Under the pieces are notes generated by a model. It worked only from the letters and a program-made list of their open reading frames with translations. It did not search any database and was not told the DNA's origin. From Ochrobactrum vermis (GTDB lineage Bacteria > Pseudomonadota > Alphaproteobacteria > Rhizobiales > Rhizobiaceae): DNA of 64,000 bases. The position numbers and the translations under genes were made by a program. Location: the NCBI RefSeq assembly GCF_002975205.1, contig NZ_PCOC01000001.1, positions 1,488,001 to 1,552,000 on the forward strand. The letters are read 5' to 3'. This document shows, one piece after another, positions 22,330-32,781 of this stretch; the first letter of the stretch is position 1, and each line of letters starts with the position of its first letter.

Positions 22330-22591
22330 GCCCCCCGCCTGACCGCAAAAGTTAGCCCAAACCGTCAAAACACTCCGAAAGAACGACGGCACATCAGTAC
22401 GAAAGGGATGCGAAACCCTTGCGCACATTGCTGCCTATGCTACATGAACCGCAGCCGAAATCGAGTGGGTTCGCATCAGGAACCCCGATTACCTGCCGGA
22501 GTTTTTCCCGCAGGCGTCAGAATTCAAGTTTGCGCCAGCGTCTCGGCATTCGCCGCTGCTCTGAAAAGGCGCATGACATAGTGGAGCTATC

Positions 22592-24013
22592 ATGTCGAAA
22601 CCGGTTGTTACCCGTTTTGCCCCCTCGCCCACGGGGTATCTGCACATTGGTGGTGCGCGTACTGCATTGTTCAACTGGCTCTATGCCAAACACAACGGCG
22701 GCAAGATGCTGCTGCGCATCGAAGATACCGACCGGGAACGTTCCACAGACGCCGCGACGGCTGCCATTCTCGATGGGCTGACCTGGTTGGGTCTGGATTG
22801 GGACGGCGACGCCATCTCGCAGTTTGAACGCGCGCCTCGCCATCGGGAAGTAGCGGAAGAACTCGTCGCTCATGGCAAGGCATACTATTGCTATACAACG
22901 CCGGAAGAGCTGGAGGAAATGCGCGAGAAAGCGCGCGCCGAAGGCCGTCCGCCGCGTTATGATGGCCGCTGGCGTGATCGCGATCCGTCTGAAGCACCAG
23001 CAGGCGTGAAGCCGGTCATCCGTATCAAGGCTCCGCAGGAAGGCGAAACCCTCGTGCAGGACGCTGTGCAGGGCGATGTGCGTTTCCCGAACAAGGATCT
23101 CGATGATTTCATCATTCTCCGTTCTGACGGTACGCCGACCTATATGCATGCGGTTGTTGTTGACGATCACGACATGGGCGTGACGCACATCATTCGCGGC
23201 GACGATCATCTTACCAACGCCGCGCGACAGACCGTCATCTATGATGCAATGGGTTGGGACGTGCCGCAAATGTCGCATATTCCGTTGATCCACGGTGCCG
23301 ATGGCGCAAAACTCTCCAAGCGTCATGGCGCTCTTGGCGTCGATGCTTATCGCGCCATGGGCTATCTGTCGGCAGCATTGCGCAATTATCTCGTCCGCCT
23401 TGGCTGGAGCCACGGCGATGACGAAATCATGTCAACGGAACAAATGATCGAATGGTTCGACGTCAAGGACATCAACAAGGGCGCGGCCCGTTTCGACTTT
23501 CAAAAGCTTGAGGCAATCAACGGCCTCTATATGCGCGCCAGCGATGATAAAGCGCTTTACGACGCACTCGTCGCCGTTCTGCCGGAAATTGAAGGCGGCA
23601 AGGAAATTGCCGATGCTCTGGACGACAAGCGAAGCGCACAATTGCTAGCCGCCATGCCTGGCCTGAAGGATCGCGCCAAAACTCTGGTAGAACTGGCCGA
23701 CGGATCGAAGTTCATCTTCGCTGCTCGTCCGCTCGATCTGGATGAGAAGGCAGCATCTCTCCTGAATGAGGAAGGCCGCGAGGTACTTAAATCCGTACTC
23801 CCGGATTTGGAGTCAGCAAGCGAGTGGACTGCTGAATCACTCGATGCCGTTATACGGACTCACGCAGAGAAAACCGGCCTGAAACTGGGCAAGATTGCAC
23901 AACCTTTACGGGCAGCCTTGACCGGTCGCACCACCTCCCCGGGCGTATTCGATGTGCTTTTCGTCCTTGGACGTGAAGAGTCCTTGGGGCGTATTCGCGA
24001 TCAAATCGTTTAA
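22592..24013 (+). CDS. gltX: Glutamate-tRNA ligase
   Basis: This class I glutamyl-tRNA synthetase has 473 residues. [18 protein letters not shown] contains the HIGH-type signature and KLSKRHG the KMSKS-type signature. Length and C-terminal anticodon-binding helices are normal. Alphaproteobacteria often carry two gltX genes, one of which charges tRNA-Gln for later amidation; which one this is cannot be read with certainty. It diverges from comEC and precedes gltA by 230 bases. Confidence 0.95.
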   Translation: MSKPVVTRFAPSPTGYLHIGGARTALFNWLYAKHNGGKMLLRIEDTDRERSTDAATAAILDGLTWLGLDWDGDAISQFERAPRHREVAEELVAHGKAYYCYTTPEELEEMREKARAEGRPPRYDGRWRDRDPSEAPAGVKPVIRIKAPQEGETLVQDAVQGDVRFPNKDLDDFIILRSDGTPTYMHAVVVDDHDMGVTHIIRGDDHLTNAARQTVIYDAMGWDVPQMSHIPLIHGADGAKLSKRHGALGVDAYRAMGYLSAALRNYLVRLGWSHGDDEIMSTEQMIEWFDVKDINKGAARFDFQKLEAINGLYMRASDDKALYDALVAVLPEIEGGKEIADALDDKRSAQLLAAMPGLKDRAKTLVELADGSKFIFAARPLDLDEKAASLLNEEGREVLKSVLPDLESASEWTAESLDAVIRTHAEKTGLKLGKIAQPLRAALTGRTTSPGVFDVLFVLGREESLGRIRDQIV

Positions 24014-24134
24014 GGTGGGATCATTCACGCTGACGTGACAAAACCCACTTAAATAGTTCAAATTACGCATTGCATCGCGAACCGTTTGGGATAGTTTGAC
24101 GGGCAAATTCGTTAGGATAATGCGTTAAACGCTT

Positions 24135-24160
24135 ATGGTCCCCACAGGGGCGGGGACCAT
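24135..24160 (+). promoter_or_regulatory. Strong hairpin between gltX and gltA
   Basis: ATGGTCCCC at 24135-24143 is exactly complementary to GGGGACCAT at 24152-24160 with an 8-base loop. No T-run follows, so it is not a standard intrinsic terminator. It lies 84 bases before the gltA start and could be a 3'-end-stabilising structure of gltX mRNA or a leader element of gltA. A small palindrome GCGTTAAACGC sits just upstream at 24122-24132. Confidence 0.4.
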
Positions 24161-24243
24161 TCCAAGAGATAAAAGACAAATTATAACGACGATTACAATT
24201 CTGCCGTCGTGCGGGCGGCAAAGTGGAAATGAAAGGAAACACG

Positions 24244-25536
24244 ATGTCAGATAAGACAGCCAGCTTTACACTAGAAGGCAAAACATTCGACCTGCCTGTG
24301 CGACAAGGCACTGTCGGACCAGACGTCGTTGATATCGGTCCACTCTACAAGAATTCCCAGATGTTCACCTACGATCCGGGCTTCACGTCGACCGCATCGT
24401 GCGAATCCAAGATCACTTACATCGATGGCGACGAAGGCACCCTGCTCTATCGCGGCTATCCGATCGATCAGCTCGCCGAACACGGTGATTTTCTGGAAAC
24501 CTGCTATCTGCTTCTCTACGGCGAACTGCCGACCGCAACACAGAAGTCTGACTTCGACTATCGTGTGACGCGCCACACGATGATTCACGAACAGATGACG
24601 AAGTTCTTCACGGGCTTCCGTCGTGACGCCCATCCGATGGCAGTGATGGTCGGCTGTGTCGGTGCGATGTCAGCATTCTATCACGATTCCACCGATATCA
24701 CGGACCCACATCAGCGTATGGTTGCGTCGATCCGTCTGATCGCCAAGGTTCCGACACTTGCCGCCATGGCGTACAAATACCATATCGGCCAGCCCTTCAT
24801 GTATCCGAAGAACGACCTCGATTTCGCGTCGAACTTCTTGCATATGTGCTTTGGCGTTCCGTGCGAGGATTACAAAGTTAATCCGGTTTTGGCGCGCGCC
24901 ATGGACCGCATCTTCATCCTCCATGCGGATCATGAACAGAATGCCTCGACTTCAACCGTGCGCCTCGCCGGTTCTTCAGGCGCCAATCCTTTTGCGTGTA
25001 TTGCTGCTGGCGTTGCTTGTCTCTGGGGCCCGGCCCACGGCGGCGCAAACGAAGCCGCACTCAACATGCTTGCTGAAATCGGTTCTGTTGACCACATTCC
25101 TGAATTCATCGCCCGCGCAAAGGACAAGAACGATCCGTTCCGCCTGATGGGCTTCGGCCACCGCGTCTACAAGAACTATGATCCGCGCGCCAAGATCATG
25201 CAGAAGACTTGTCATGAAGTTCTGGGCGAACTCGGCATCAAGGATGATCCATTGCTCGACGTTGCAATGGAACTCGAAAAGATCGCCCTGACGGATGAGT
25301 ACTTCATCGAGAAGAAGCTTTACCCGAACATCGACTTCTATTCAGGCATCACCCTGAAGGCTCTCGGCTTCCCAACAGAAATGTTCACGGTTCTCTTTGC
25401 ACTCGCCCGCACCGTCGGCTGGGTCGCACAGTGGAAGGAAATGATCGAGGATCCACAGCAGAAAATCGGTCGTCCGCGCCAGCTTTATACAGGCGCTCCC
25501 GAACGCGATTACGTGCCGCTCGCAAAGCGCAAATAA
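24244..25536 (+). CDS. gltA: Citrate synthase
   Basis: Citrate synthase (430 residues, type II hexameric form) condenses acetyl-CoA and oxaloacetate. [20 protein letters not shown] contains a catalytic histidine, and [14 protein letters not shown] holds another plus an arginine ligand. The usual N-terminal beta-strand region ([13 protein letters not shown]) is present. The ATG at 24244 follows AAAGGAAA; an upstream in-frame ATG at 24223 is possible but less likely. It has its own terminator, so it is a single-gene unit. Confidence 0.96.
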   Translation: MSDKTASFTLEGKTFDLPVRQGTVGPDVVDIGPLYKNSQMFTYDPGFTSTASCESKITYIDGDEGTLLYRGYPIDQLAEHGDFLETCYLLLYGELPTATQKSDFDYRVTRHTMIHEQMTKFFTGFRRDAHPMAVMVGCVGAMSAFYHDSTDITDPHQRMVASIRLIAKVPTLAAMAYKYHIGQPFMYPKNDLDFASNFLHMCFGVPCEDYKVNPVLARAMDRIFILHADHEQNASTSTVRLAGSSGANPFACIAAGVACLWGPAHGGANEAALNMLAEIGSVDHIPEFIARAKDKNDPFRLMGFGHRVYKNYDPRAKIMQKTCHEVLGELGIKDDPLLDVAMELEKIALTDEYFIEKKLYPNIDFYSGITLKALGFPTEMFTVLFALARTVGWVAQWKEMIEDPQQKIGRPRQLYTGAPERDYVPLAKRK

Positions 25537-25552
25537 GTATCCGATCTACAAG

Positions 25553-25587
25553 AAAACCCCGGTTGCCTTTGGTAACCGGGGTTTTTT
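25553..25587 (+). terminator. Intrinsic terminator of gltA
   Basis: AAAACCCCGGTT pairs with AACCGGGGTTTT with inner CC/GG pairs, followed by a T-run. It starts 17 bases after the gltA stop and, read from the other side, lies 23 bases after the lpxB stop, so it probably serves both convergent genes. Confidence 0.9.
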
Positions 25588-25609
25588 ATGTCTTGTTAGC
25601 GGCTGAACT

Positions 25610-26794
25610 TCAGCTCTTGGAATTGCTTGCGAGTTCCAGAATGACCCGCGCGCCGATCTCGCCAGACGGGCGCTCGGTTGACATGATCGAAGCGACTTTA
25701 TCAAAACCGTCCAGTTGCGCCTGTCGTGCTGATCCGGGATGCATCAACCGCTCAAGGTAACGGGCGAGCATTCCCGGACGAACAAATTCATTAAAATACT
25801 CGGGAACGACCGGCTCGTCGGCAATGATGTTTGGCAAGGCCGCGCTCCAGATCGTGATCTTGGGCATCAGAAACTTGCGTGCGAACCAATCCGCTTTATA
25901 GGAAAGCACACTCGGAATGCGCGAGAGGGCGAGCTCCAGCGAGACGGTTCCTGAAGCCGCGAGCGCCACATCGGCCCGGGAAAACGCCTTCCACTTTTCC
26001 TCGTCGCCCAGCACAATCAGCGGCTTGATGGCCCAATTCTTAGAAAGATCCCGTACCATTTCCTCAATACGGGGCAGTGTTGGCAAAACGACATCGAGCT
26101 TCTCGAACCGTGCAGCAAGTTCGCCAACAGCCCTCCCGAACGGCTCCATGAGCATTTGGATTTCAGTCCGACGCGAGCCAGGCAGAACAAGCAAGGTTTT
26201 CCGGGTTTCAACAGTCCGTTGGGCTTCCAGAGCTTTCTGCTCAGCCCGTGCATCCAATATCGGTTCATAGCTGGAAAGGCGATGCCCGACATAAGTGGCG
26301 CTCGGTCCGCTCAACCGTTGCATGACCTCAACTTCAAACGGAAGAATAGTCAATACATGATCGAAATAAGCCTTCATGGCCCGGGCGCGCTGCGGACGCC
26401 AGGCCCACACACTCGGCGCTATATATTTCACAATGGGAATTGACGGGTTCGCCGCCCTGATCTTTCTGGCAACGCGATGTGTAAATTCAGGACTGTCGAT
26501 CAGAAGTACGCAATCCGGCTTCTCTGCAACAATGCGTCGTGCCGTCTGCCCGATGCGCAACATCAGGCCCGGCAAATTTTTGAGAATCGCGCCCAGCCCC
26601 ATAAGTGCAATTTCATGTGGATCAAAAAAGGATTTCATTCCACGAGCTGCGAGGTGATCGCCTCCGACCCCTACAATATCGACCAGCCGGTCCGTTTGGG
26701 TCCGCAGCGCATCAATCAGATCTGCGCCAAGAAGGTCACCGGATTCTTCACCGGCCACGATTGCTATTTTCAATGGCCGGCTGGTGGTGCTCAC
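25610..26794 (-). CDS. lpxB: Lipid-A-disaccharide synthase
   Basis: LpxB (394 residues, glycosyltransferase family 19) joins UDP-2,3-diacylglucosamine and lipid X into the lipid A disaccharide at the inner membrane. IVAGEESGDLLGADLI near the start and KYIAPSVWAWRPQRA are family hallmarks, and LVLPGSRRTEI is the nucleotide-sugar loop. Its ATG overlaps the lpxI stop in ATGA, so the two are translationally coupled. It closes the lpxD-fabZ-lpxA-lpxI-lpxB run. Confidence 0.96.
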   Translation of the reverse strand: MSTTSRPLKIAIVAGEESGDLLGADLIDALRTQTDRLVDIVGVGGDHLAARGMKSFFDPHEIALMGLGAILKNLPGLMLRIGQTARRIVAEKPDCVLLIDSPEFTHRVARKIRAANPSIPIVKYIAPSVWAWRPQRARAMKAYFDHVLTILPFEVEVMQRLSGPSATYVGHRLSSYEPILDARAEQKALEAQRTVETRKTLLVLPGSRRTEIQMLMEPFGRAVGELAARFEKLDVVLPTLPRIEEMVRDLSKNWAIKPLIVLGDEEKWKAFSRADVALAASGTVSLELALSRIPSVLSYKADWFARKFLMPKITIWSAALPNIIADEPVVPEYFNEFVRPGMLARYLERLMHPGSARQAQLDGFDKVASIMSTERPSGEIGARVILELASNSKS

Positions 26795-27690
26795 TTCTTG
26801 ATATCCTTTCTTTTACGACTGACCGTTTCTATAAAAAGGCCTTTGTCGTTTGCCGCAGCGATGGTCTCGCCGAAGCCTAGAATGAATGTTCTGCCCGCCT
26901 CAACCGCTATTCCAGACAAACCTGCCTGCACGGCTTTATCTATCGTCGAGATTCCAATAGTCGGAAGATCCGCCCTCTCGTCTTGTTGCGGTTTCGCCAT
27001 CTTCACAAGAACGCCGCCTCGCCGAGGTATGCGACCGGCTGCACGCAACTCGCGTACACGATCTATCATCTGATCGGTGCCTTCTGCCCCTTCGAGAGCC
27101 ACAACACGACCGCCAATTGCAATCGCACCCTGCCCGACATCAAGATCACCCAGACGAAGTGCAGTTTCCATCGCAAGTTCAAGATTATGACGTTCTCGGG
27201 CGTCTGGTATCTTTCGAGTCAAGACTTGAGCTGGTGACGGGGAAAGCAAATCCGGGACCACCTCGTGAGCTCCGACAACTTTGAAACCAAAGGATTCCAG
27301 CAGACCTATGAAAGCGCGCAATAGAGCATCGTCTCCTTGCCCCAGCGCACGTAAAACGTAAGGCACCGCACGTAAAGTAGGCCAGTCAAACTTCAGGTCG
27401 CTGACATGGGGCCTGCTTGTCACTCCTCCGGCAAGGACAACCCGATCCACGCCGGCAGCCTTCATGGAGCGCACGAGTTTTGCAAACTCAACGATCGAAA
27501 TTTCCTGGTGTTCGTATTCGTAAAGTATCGGATCGGCTTCTCCTCGCAACGGCACAAGGAAAGGCGACTTTCCTGCGGCAGCGAGGGCATTGGCCACATT
27601 GATCGGCAACAGACCATTGCCAGCGATAATCGCAACGCGTCCCGCATCATTTGCGAAACGCGGTATTTCCTCAATCTTCGCTGCTGTCAT
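26791..27690 (-). CDS. lpxI: UDP-2,3-diacylglucosamine pyrophosphatase LpxI
   Basis: LpxI (299 residues, formerly DUF1009) cleaves UDP-2,3-diacylglucosamine to lipid X and UMP, replacing LpxH in many alphaproteobacteria. RVAIIAGNGLLPINVA begins the N-terminal domain; the C-terminal catalytic domain has GDLDVGQGAIAIGGRVVALEGAEGTD and GVLVKMAKPQQDERADLPTIG. It lies between lpxA and lpxB, as known for Caulobacter and relatives. The start at 27690 overlaps the last 20 bases of lpxA; 27705 is an alternative in frame. Confidence 0.93.
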   Translation of the reverse strand: MTAAKIEEIPRFANDAGRVAIIAGNGLLPINVANALAAAGKSPFLVPLRGEADPILYEYEHQEISIVEFAKLVRSMKAAGVDRVVLAGGVTSRPHVSDLKFDWPTLRAVPYVLRALGQGDDALLRAFIGLLESFGFKVVGAHEVVPDLLSPSPAQVLTRKIPDARERHNLELAMETALRLGDLDVGQGAIAIGGRVVALEGAEGTDQMIDRVRELRAAGRIPRRGGVLVKMAKPQQDERADLPTIGISTIDKAVQAGLSGIAVEAGRTFILGFGETIAAANDKGLFIETVSRKRKDIKK

Positions 27691-28507
27691 GCCCGGCCGC
27701 ACCATGGACCGCGTCAAGCGGAGGTGTACAGTAGGCCCGCTTGGTATCGACATTGATGAAATCGATCATGTCAATGACAGCCGGAGAGTCAGGTATCGTA
27801 GTCAGAACGTCCTTGGCACGATCTCGAATTGGCTTCGTGCGGTCGAACAGCATCCGAACTGCATGACGGAGATTATGGATCTCTTTGCGTTCCATGCCCG
27901 AGCGCTTCATACCGACTATATTCAATCCGCCCAGATGAGCGTGCACACCAATCGCCATGCCATAAGGGATTAGATCGCTCACAACCGCAGCCATGCCGCC
28001 AACAAAAGCGTGATGTCCAACGCGCACAAACTGATGTATCGCCGCCCCGCCACCGAGAATGGCATGATGCCCGATTGTCGTATGACCGCCAATCATCACG
28101 TTGTTGGAAAATGTGACGTAATCGCCAATATCACAGTCATGTGCCACGTGCGCATAAGCCAGAAACGAGCAGTTATCACCGACCGAAGTGTAACCCCGCG
28201 CGCTGTCCGACCCTTTGTGCATGGTCACGCCTTCGCGGATAAGGCAGTTTATACCAATATTCAGCTTGGTAGGACCGCCCTTATGCTTATTGTTCTGCGG
28301 GTCACACCCCAGAACAGCATGCGGATAAACCTTTCCGCCTGCGCCGAGCGTCGTTGCACCGGTTACCACTACGTGGCTCATCAATTCCGAATTGTCGCCG
28401 ATGACGGCGCCAGACTGAATGTGACAGAAGGGGCCGACAGACACACCCTGCCCCAGTTCCACACCCTGCTCCACAAGAGCGGTGGGGTGAATGAATGTTT
28501 CTTTCAT
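27671..28507 (-). CDS. lpxA: UDP-N-acetylglucosamine O-acyltransferase LpxA
   Basis: LpxA (278 residues) starts lipid A synthesis by adding a 3-hydroxyacyl chain to UDP-GlcNAc. The left-handed beta-helix repeats run from about 5 to 190 (IHPTALVEQG, VGPFCHIQSGAVIGD, AHVAHDCDIGDYVTFSNN). The C-terminus ends in a helical bundle. ATG at 28507 gives the usual family length. A GTG at 28519 overlaps the fabZ stop as GTGA and would add four residues, so coupled initiation there is possible. Confidence 0.95.
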   Translation of the reverse strand: MKETFIHPTALVEQGVELGQGVSVGPFCHIQSGAVIGDNSELMSHVVVTGATTLGAGGKVYPHAVLGCDPQNNKHKGGPTKLNIGINCLIREGVTMHKGSDSARGYTSVGDNCSFLAYAHVAHDCDIGDYVTFSNNVMIGGHTTIGHHAILGGGAAIHQFVRVGHHAFVGGMAAVVSDLIPYGMAIGVHAHLGGLNIVGMKRSGMERKEIHNLRHAVRMLFDRTKPIRDRAKDVLTTIPDSPAVIDMIDFINVDTKRAYCTPPLDAVHGAAGHDSSED

Positions 28508-28515
28508 CGATATGC

Positions 28516-28989
28516 TCACTGGCTTTCTTCAGCTGTGCTGATCATGGCAGCGACTTCAGCTTCCGCAACCTTTACACCATCAACTTCGGCGATGCATTCA
28601 TATTTCGAGATATTTGCGCGTTGCTTGATCTTCTTTACATGAAGCAGAAGCCGGTCTCCCGGTATAACCGGGCGACGGAATTTCGCATTGTCTATGGTCA
28701 TGAAATAGACCACACCGGGGCGTCCGGTCTTACGCTGAAGCAGCGAAATAGCACCTGCGGTCTGCGCCATGGCTTCAACGATCAGTACGCCCGGCATGAT
28801 CGGTTTTTCGGGGAAGTGCCCGGCGAAATGCGGCTCGTTGATCGTCACATTCTTGATGCCGGTTGCAGAGACGTCACCGTCAATGTCGACAATCCTGTCG
28901 ATCAGCAAAAAGGGATAGCGATGCGGCAACACTGCCAGAAGATCCTGGATATCTGCTGCTTCCAGCTTTGTCTGATTTGCATCACTCAT
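28516..28989 (-). CDS. fabZ: 3-hydroxyacyl-ACP dehydratase FabZ
   Basis: FabZ (157 residues, hot-dog fold) dehydrates 3-hydroxyacyl-ACP in fatty acid elongation. It competes with LpxA and LpxD for the same substrate, which explains the shared operon. [13 protein letters not shown] and [22 protein letters not shown] carry the catalytic His and Glu. The start at 28989 overlaps the lpxD stop by 8 bases and has AAAGGA upstream. Confidence 0.96.
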   Translation of the reverse strand: MSDANQTKLEAADIQDLLAVLPHRYPFLLIDRIVDIDGDVSATGIKNVTINEPHFAGHFPEKPIMPGVLIVEAMAQTAGAISLLQRKTGRPGVVYFMTIDNAKFRRPVIPGDRLLLHVKKIKQRANISKYECIAEVDGVKVAEAEVAAMISTAEESQ

Positions 28990-30037
28990 CAGAGGATTGT
29001 TCCTTTCTCGATTGCCCGATGCTGCGGATGTTCGCAATATCGCGGAACCACTGCTTGATAGGCCGCGCGGGAATACCACCCCAGCGTTCCCCATCGGGTA
29101 TGTCATTCATAACACCGCTTGCTGCGGCAACCTGAACGCGCGAGCCGATAATCAAATGGTCAGCAAGCCCCACGCGCCCACCCAACATGGTCTGATCGCC
29201 AATGACACAACTGCCGGAAATGCCGCAATGTGCCGCAACGATACAGAAACGACCAAACCGCACGTTATGTGCGATTTGAACGAGATTATCGATCTTCGTA
29301 CCTTCACCAATGACGGTGTCATTCAACGAACCACGATCAATCGTGGTATTGGCGCCAATCTCGACATTATCCTGAATGATGACCCGACCAAGCTGGGGAA
29401 CCTTTTCCAAACCAGCGGCACCGGGAACGTAGCCGAAACCGTCCTGTCCTATGCGAACACCCGGATGAAGCGAAACCTGATTGCCTATGAAAGCGCACTG
29501 AACGGTTACACCTGGCGCAATATAGCTGTTGCGACCGATCTGGCTACCCTCGCCGATGACGGCCGTTGAAGCAACCAACGTACCGGAGCCAATGGTCACA
29601 CCCTTCCCGATCACCGCTCCGGCTTCGATGGTCGCGCCATCTTCGATATGTGCGGTCGGATGAATAATCGCCCCTGCAGAAACACCTGTTTCTCCAAACC
29701 AGCTAACCGGCCTGACAGATGTTGGAAACAGCATTCGACCGACGGATGCGAAATCCCGTTGCGGACTACGGGTAACCAATGCTGCTATATGCGACGGTAC
29801 GCTGTCCACCAAGGCTTCCGTACATAGGACGCCTGCGGCGCTGATCGAGGACAGGCCGTCGGCATACTTCTTGCCTTCAACGAAAGCAAGAGAACCATCG
29901 GCCGCATCTTTCAGAGAAGATAAACGCGCAACAGAACGCGGCGCAAACTTCGGATCCCGAAGTCTTGCACCGGTAAAATCTGCTATATCGCCAATCGTGA
30001 GTTCACGCGAAGGCGCGAAAAAAACAGGATCTGCCAT
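28982..30037 (-). CDS. lpxD: UDP-3-O-(3-hydroxyacyl)glucosamine N-acyltransferase LpxD
   Basis: LpxD (351 residues) adds the second hydroxyacyl chain in lipid A synthesis. An N-terminal uridine-binding domain (about 1-100) is followed by beta-helix hexapeptide repeats (about 115-300) with the catalytic histidine in [10 protein letters not shown]. The ATG at 30037 is preceded by an in-frame TTG three bases earlier. The ribosome site GGGGAAGAAAG overlaps one arm of a hairpin that separates it from bamA. Confidence 0.95.
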   Translation of the reverse strand: MADPVFFAPSRELTIGDIADFTGARLRDPKFAPRSVARLSSLKDAADGSLAFVEGKKYADGLSSISAAGVLCTEALVDSVPSHIAALVTRSPQRDFASVGRMLFPTSVRPVSWFGETGVSAGAIIHPTAHIEDGATIEAGAVIGKGVTIGSGTLVASTAVIGEGSQIGRNSYIAPGVTVQCAFIGNQVSLHPGVRIGQDGFGYVPGAAGLEKVPQLGRVIIQDNVEIGANTTIDRGSLNDTVIGEGTKIDNLVQIAHNVRFGRFCIVAAHCGISGSCVIGDQTMLGGRVGLADHLIIGSRVQVAAASGVMNDIPDGERWGGIPARPIKQWFRDIANIRSIGQSRKEQSSDE

Positions 30038-30049
30038 CAAAACACTTTC

Positions 30050-30076
30050 TTCCCCGGGGTTATTACACCCCGGGAA
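30050..30076 (-). promoter_or_regulatory. Intercistronic hairpin between bamA and lpxD
   Basis: ACCCCGGG(AA) at 30067-30076 pairs with (TT)CCCGGGGT at 30050-30060 around a 6-base loop, with one bulged C. On the minus strand the distal arm contains GGGGAAG, the likely lpxD ribosome site, 12 bases before the ATG. It has no clean T-run. It could damp read-through from bamA or mask lpxD initiation. Confidence 0.5.
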
Positions 30077-30088
30077 AAGGCAAATCTA

Positions 30089-32446
30089 TTAGAACTTGGT
30101 CGAGACACCGAAATTGAAGTTCTGAACCTTGTCGGTATCAGCCTTCGCGATCGGGAACGCATAGTCAAAGCGCAGAGGACCGAACGGCGAAGCCCACATC
30201 AAGCTCACACCTGCCGAAGCACGAAGCTTCTTGTCGTCACCATAAATTGGCGAGCCACCCTGCGAAGAGTCGTTGCCATAAAGCGTTGCCGCATCGGCGA
30301 ACAAGGCGCCACGGATACCAAGGCTTTCAGGAACAAGCGGCATCGGGAACTGAACTTCAGCCGTACCGTTGATATAGGTCGTTCCACCCATCCAGTAACG
30401 CTTGCCGTTTGCGGCGTCCTGATATGGACCAATACCGTTGAACTTGAAGCCGCGAATGATGTCCGAATTGTTCTTGAACAGGTCGAAAATACGAACGCCA
30501 TCATCGCCAAATTCATGGATATAACCGCCGCCAATGCCCAGCATACCGACGATATCGGCTTCCTGAGAAAGCGTCTTGTAGTAGTTACCCTTGAACGTGG
30601 TCTTGATGTACTTGGCATCGCCACCGAGACCAGCAAACTCCTGCGTGAACTTGCCGTAAAGGCCGTCATGCGGATTCTTCATGTCGTCGATGGAGTTGTA
30701 GGTCAACGAATAACTGACCGACGAACGGAGCCATGGACTATGTTCCGCAGCCTCAAGCAAGGCAGGAGCATAATAATTATCGGCATCCGCACGGAACAGG
30801 TCATACTTTTCCTGAACCAAGTTATACGCGAGACCGGCCGAGAAATTATCCGTGATCGGAAGACCGAAACGGATCGTACCACCGGTCTGCTCGACGTCGT
30901 AATCGTCATTTACGCGATACGTACGACGGAAAACATCAAAGCCGGCCGAAAGGCGGTAACCGAGGAAATACGGCTCGGTAAACGACAGGCCGTAATTGCG
31001 CATATCGTCCTGACCGGCACCGGCACTGATACGAATATACTGGCCACGTCCGAGGAAGTTACGCTCGGTGATAGCAGCTTCAACCTGAGCACCCGGCGAT
31101 TCGCCACCAGTCGTGTAACCACCACCGATCGAGAATTCCCCCGTCGACTTTTCGACAACGTCGACGACCAGAATAACCTGATCCGGCTCGGAACCAGGCG
31201 CGGTAGAAATATTGACCGTCTGGAAGAAATCGAGCGCTTCGAGACGACGCTTCGCACGCTGCACCATGACCTGATTGAAAGCGTCACCTTCGTTCATGTC
31301 AAATTCGCGACGAATCACAAAGTCACGGGTCTTGTCATTGCCGCGGATCTCAATACGCTGGATGTAAGCGCGCGGACCTTCGTCAACACTGTAAACGACC
31401 GAGATGGTGTGATTTTCGAAATCGCGATCACCGCGCGGCTCGACCTTTGCAAAGGCATAGCCACTACCAGCAACATTTTCGGTAACTGCTAGTACCGAAT
31501 CTTCGATTTCCTTGGCGCTGTAAGGCTTACCGGAGCGCGTCTTGACCAGATGGTCCAGAGCCTGCCCGTCAACACCGTCAACGTTGCTTTCGACGCTTAC
31601 ATTGCCGAACGTATAGCGCTGACCTTCATCAACCGTGATGGTGATCGTGTATTCGTTCGTCGAAGGATCGAGAACCGCATTCGATGAGATGACGCGGAAA
31701 TCCGCATAGCCGCGATTGTAATAGAAACGACGGAGCGTTTCCTCGTCAGCCTGAAGACGACCTTCGTCATACACGTCGTTACGCGTCAGCCACGAAAGCG
31801 GGTTTGAACGCTTGGTCGAGATTACATCACGCAGACGGCGGGAGCCGAATGCCTGATTACCGACGAAATCGACGTTTGCGATCTTCGTGCGCGAACCTTC
31901 GTTGATCTCATAGACGACGTTCACACGCCCCTGACCAAGATCGACAGTACGCGCATTCACAGTCGCATCGCTGCGCCCGATATGTGCATAAGCACCCTTG
32001 ATAGCCTCAACGTCGGCTTCCATCGTTGCAGCGTCATAAGGCGAGCGAGCCTTGAGCTGAACTGCGCGAGCGAGATCCGGATCCTTGATCTTCTTGTTGC
32101 CCTGGAAAAGGACATTGTTAACGACCGAACGCTCGGAAACATTCACAACGAGCGTACTGCCGGACTGATTGATGCGAACATCCGAAAACAGGCCCATTGC
32201 GAACAGGCGCTTCACCGCAGCATCAATATCGGCGCTGGTGAAAGCCTTGCCCGGGCGAATCTCGATGTTGTCACGGATGGACTGTGCGTCGACGCGGGTA
32301 TTACCGCGTACCTCGATACGGCTAACGACAGCAGCCTCGGCAACATTGACCGAAGCCAGCGAGAGTGCAGCAGTACCCGAAGCCACAAGAGCCACTGACA
32401 TGGCGAGCGCAGATGCGGCGCCAAAGAATTTAGAACTTGCCGTCAT
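30089..32446 (-). CDS. bamA: Outer-membrane assembly factor BamA
   Basis: BamA (785 residues) is the central subunit of the beta-barrel assembly machine. A signal peptide (about 1-45, cleavage near NVAEAA) leads into five POTRA domains (about 48-450; e.g. VVSRIEVRGNTRVDAQSI) and a 16-strand Omp85 barrel with the C-terminal aromatic end FGVSTKF. Lid-loop motif IRGF is present in DIIRGFKFNG. ATG at 32446 is chosen as it begins the signal peptide and follows GGAAAG. It sits between rseP and lpxD, the standard order. Confidence 0.97.
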   Translation of the reverse strand: MTASSKFFGAASALAMSVALVASGTAALSLASVNVAEAAVVSRIEVRGNTRVDAQSIRDNIEIRPGKAFTSADIDAAVKRLFAMGLFSDVRINQSGSTLVVNVSERSVVNNVLFQGNKKIKDPDLARAVQLKARSPYDAATMEADVEAIKGAYAHIGRSDATVNARTVDLGQGRVNVVYEINEGSRTKIANVDFVGNQAFGSRRLRDVISTKRSNPLSWLTRNDVYDEGRLQADEETLRRFYYNRGYADFRVISSNAVLDPSTNEYTITITVDEGQRYTFGNVSVESNVDGVDGQALDHLVKTRSGKPYSAKEIEDSVLAVTENVAGSGYAFAKVEPRGDRDFENHTISVVYSVDEGPRAYIQRIEIRGNDKTRDFVIRREFDMNEGDAFNQVMVQRAKRRLEALDFFQTVNISTAPGSEPDQVILVVDVVEKSTGEFSIGGGYTTGGESPGAQVEAAITERNFLGRGQYIRISAGAGQDDMRNYGLSFTEPYFLGYRLSAGFDVFRRTYRVNDDYDVEQTGGTIRFGLPITDNFSAGLAYNLVQEKYDLFRADADNYYAPALLEAAEHSPWLRSSVSYSLTYNSIDDMKNPHDGLYGKFTQEFAGLGGDAKYIKTTFKGNYYKTLSQEADIVGMLGIGGGYIHEFGDDGVRIFDLFKNNSDIIRGFKFNGIGPYQDAANGKRYWMGGTTYINGTAEVQFPMPLVPESLGIRGALFADAATLYGNDSSQGGSPIYGDDKKLRASAGVSLMWASPFGPLRFDYAFPIAKADTDKVQNFNFGVSTKF

Positions 32447-32781
32447 AGGCTTTCCGAACCTTCGTTTTTCTGTCCCCGGGGCGATTAACCCAGAAAAGCA
32501 CGTACAGATACAACCGTCATACCCGGTTTTTCCATACAAGCAAGCGTCACGGTTAAATTCTGTTTACTTAAGCAACCAGCGTGGCATCCGCGCCACGCGA
32601 TTTAAGCGTTATGGTAAACAAATCGCTTAGCTTTTCTAGCAGTCACTCCCAATTTTCACTTCTGTTTAACACCTTCCCCGATCCTCATCGGCGAAGGCAC
32701 GCATCATAGCGGTTAGCTGACTGGAACCCTCCAGCCTGCACCGATCCCCAAGATCACCACCTGAGCCAGCCGGAGAGTCAT
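32447..32781. other. Non-coding gap between rseP and bamA
   Basis: These 335 bases hold no credible gene on either strand. The length points to a separate promoter for bamA. An imperfect dyad TAAGCG (32603-32608) and CGCTTA (32624-32629) is the only symmetric element noticed, and no T-run terminator for rseP was found. Confidence 0.6.

Noticed and set aside
22491..22516. A CCTGC...GCAGG stem before gltX.
   Set aside because: The stem has a central mismatch and weak loop, and it lies where both comEC and gltX promoters could be; too little to call an element.
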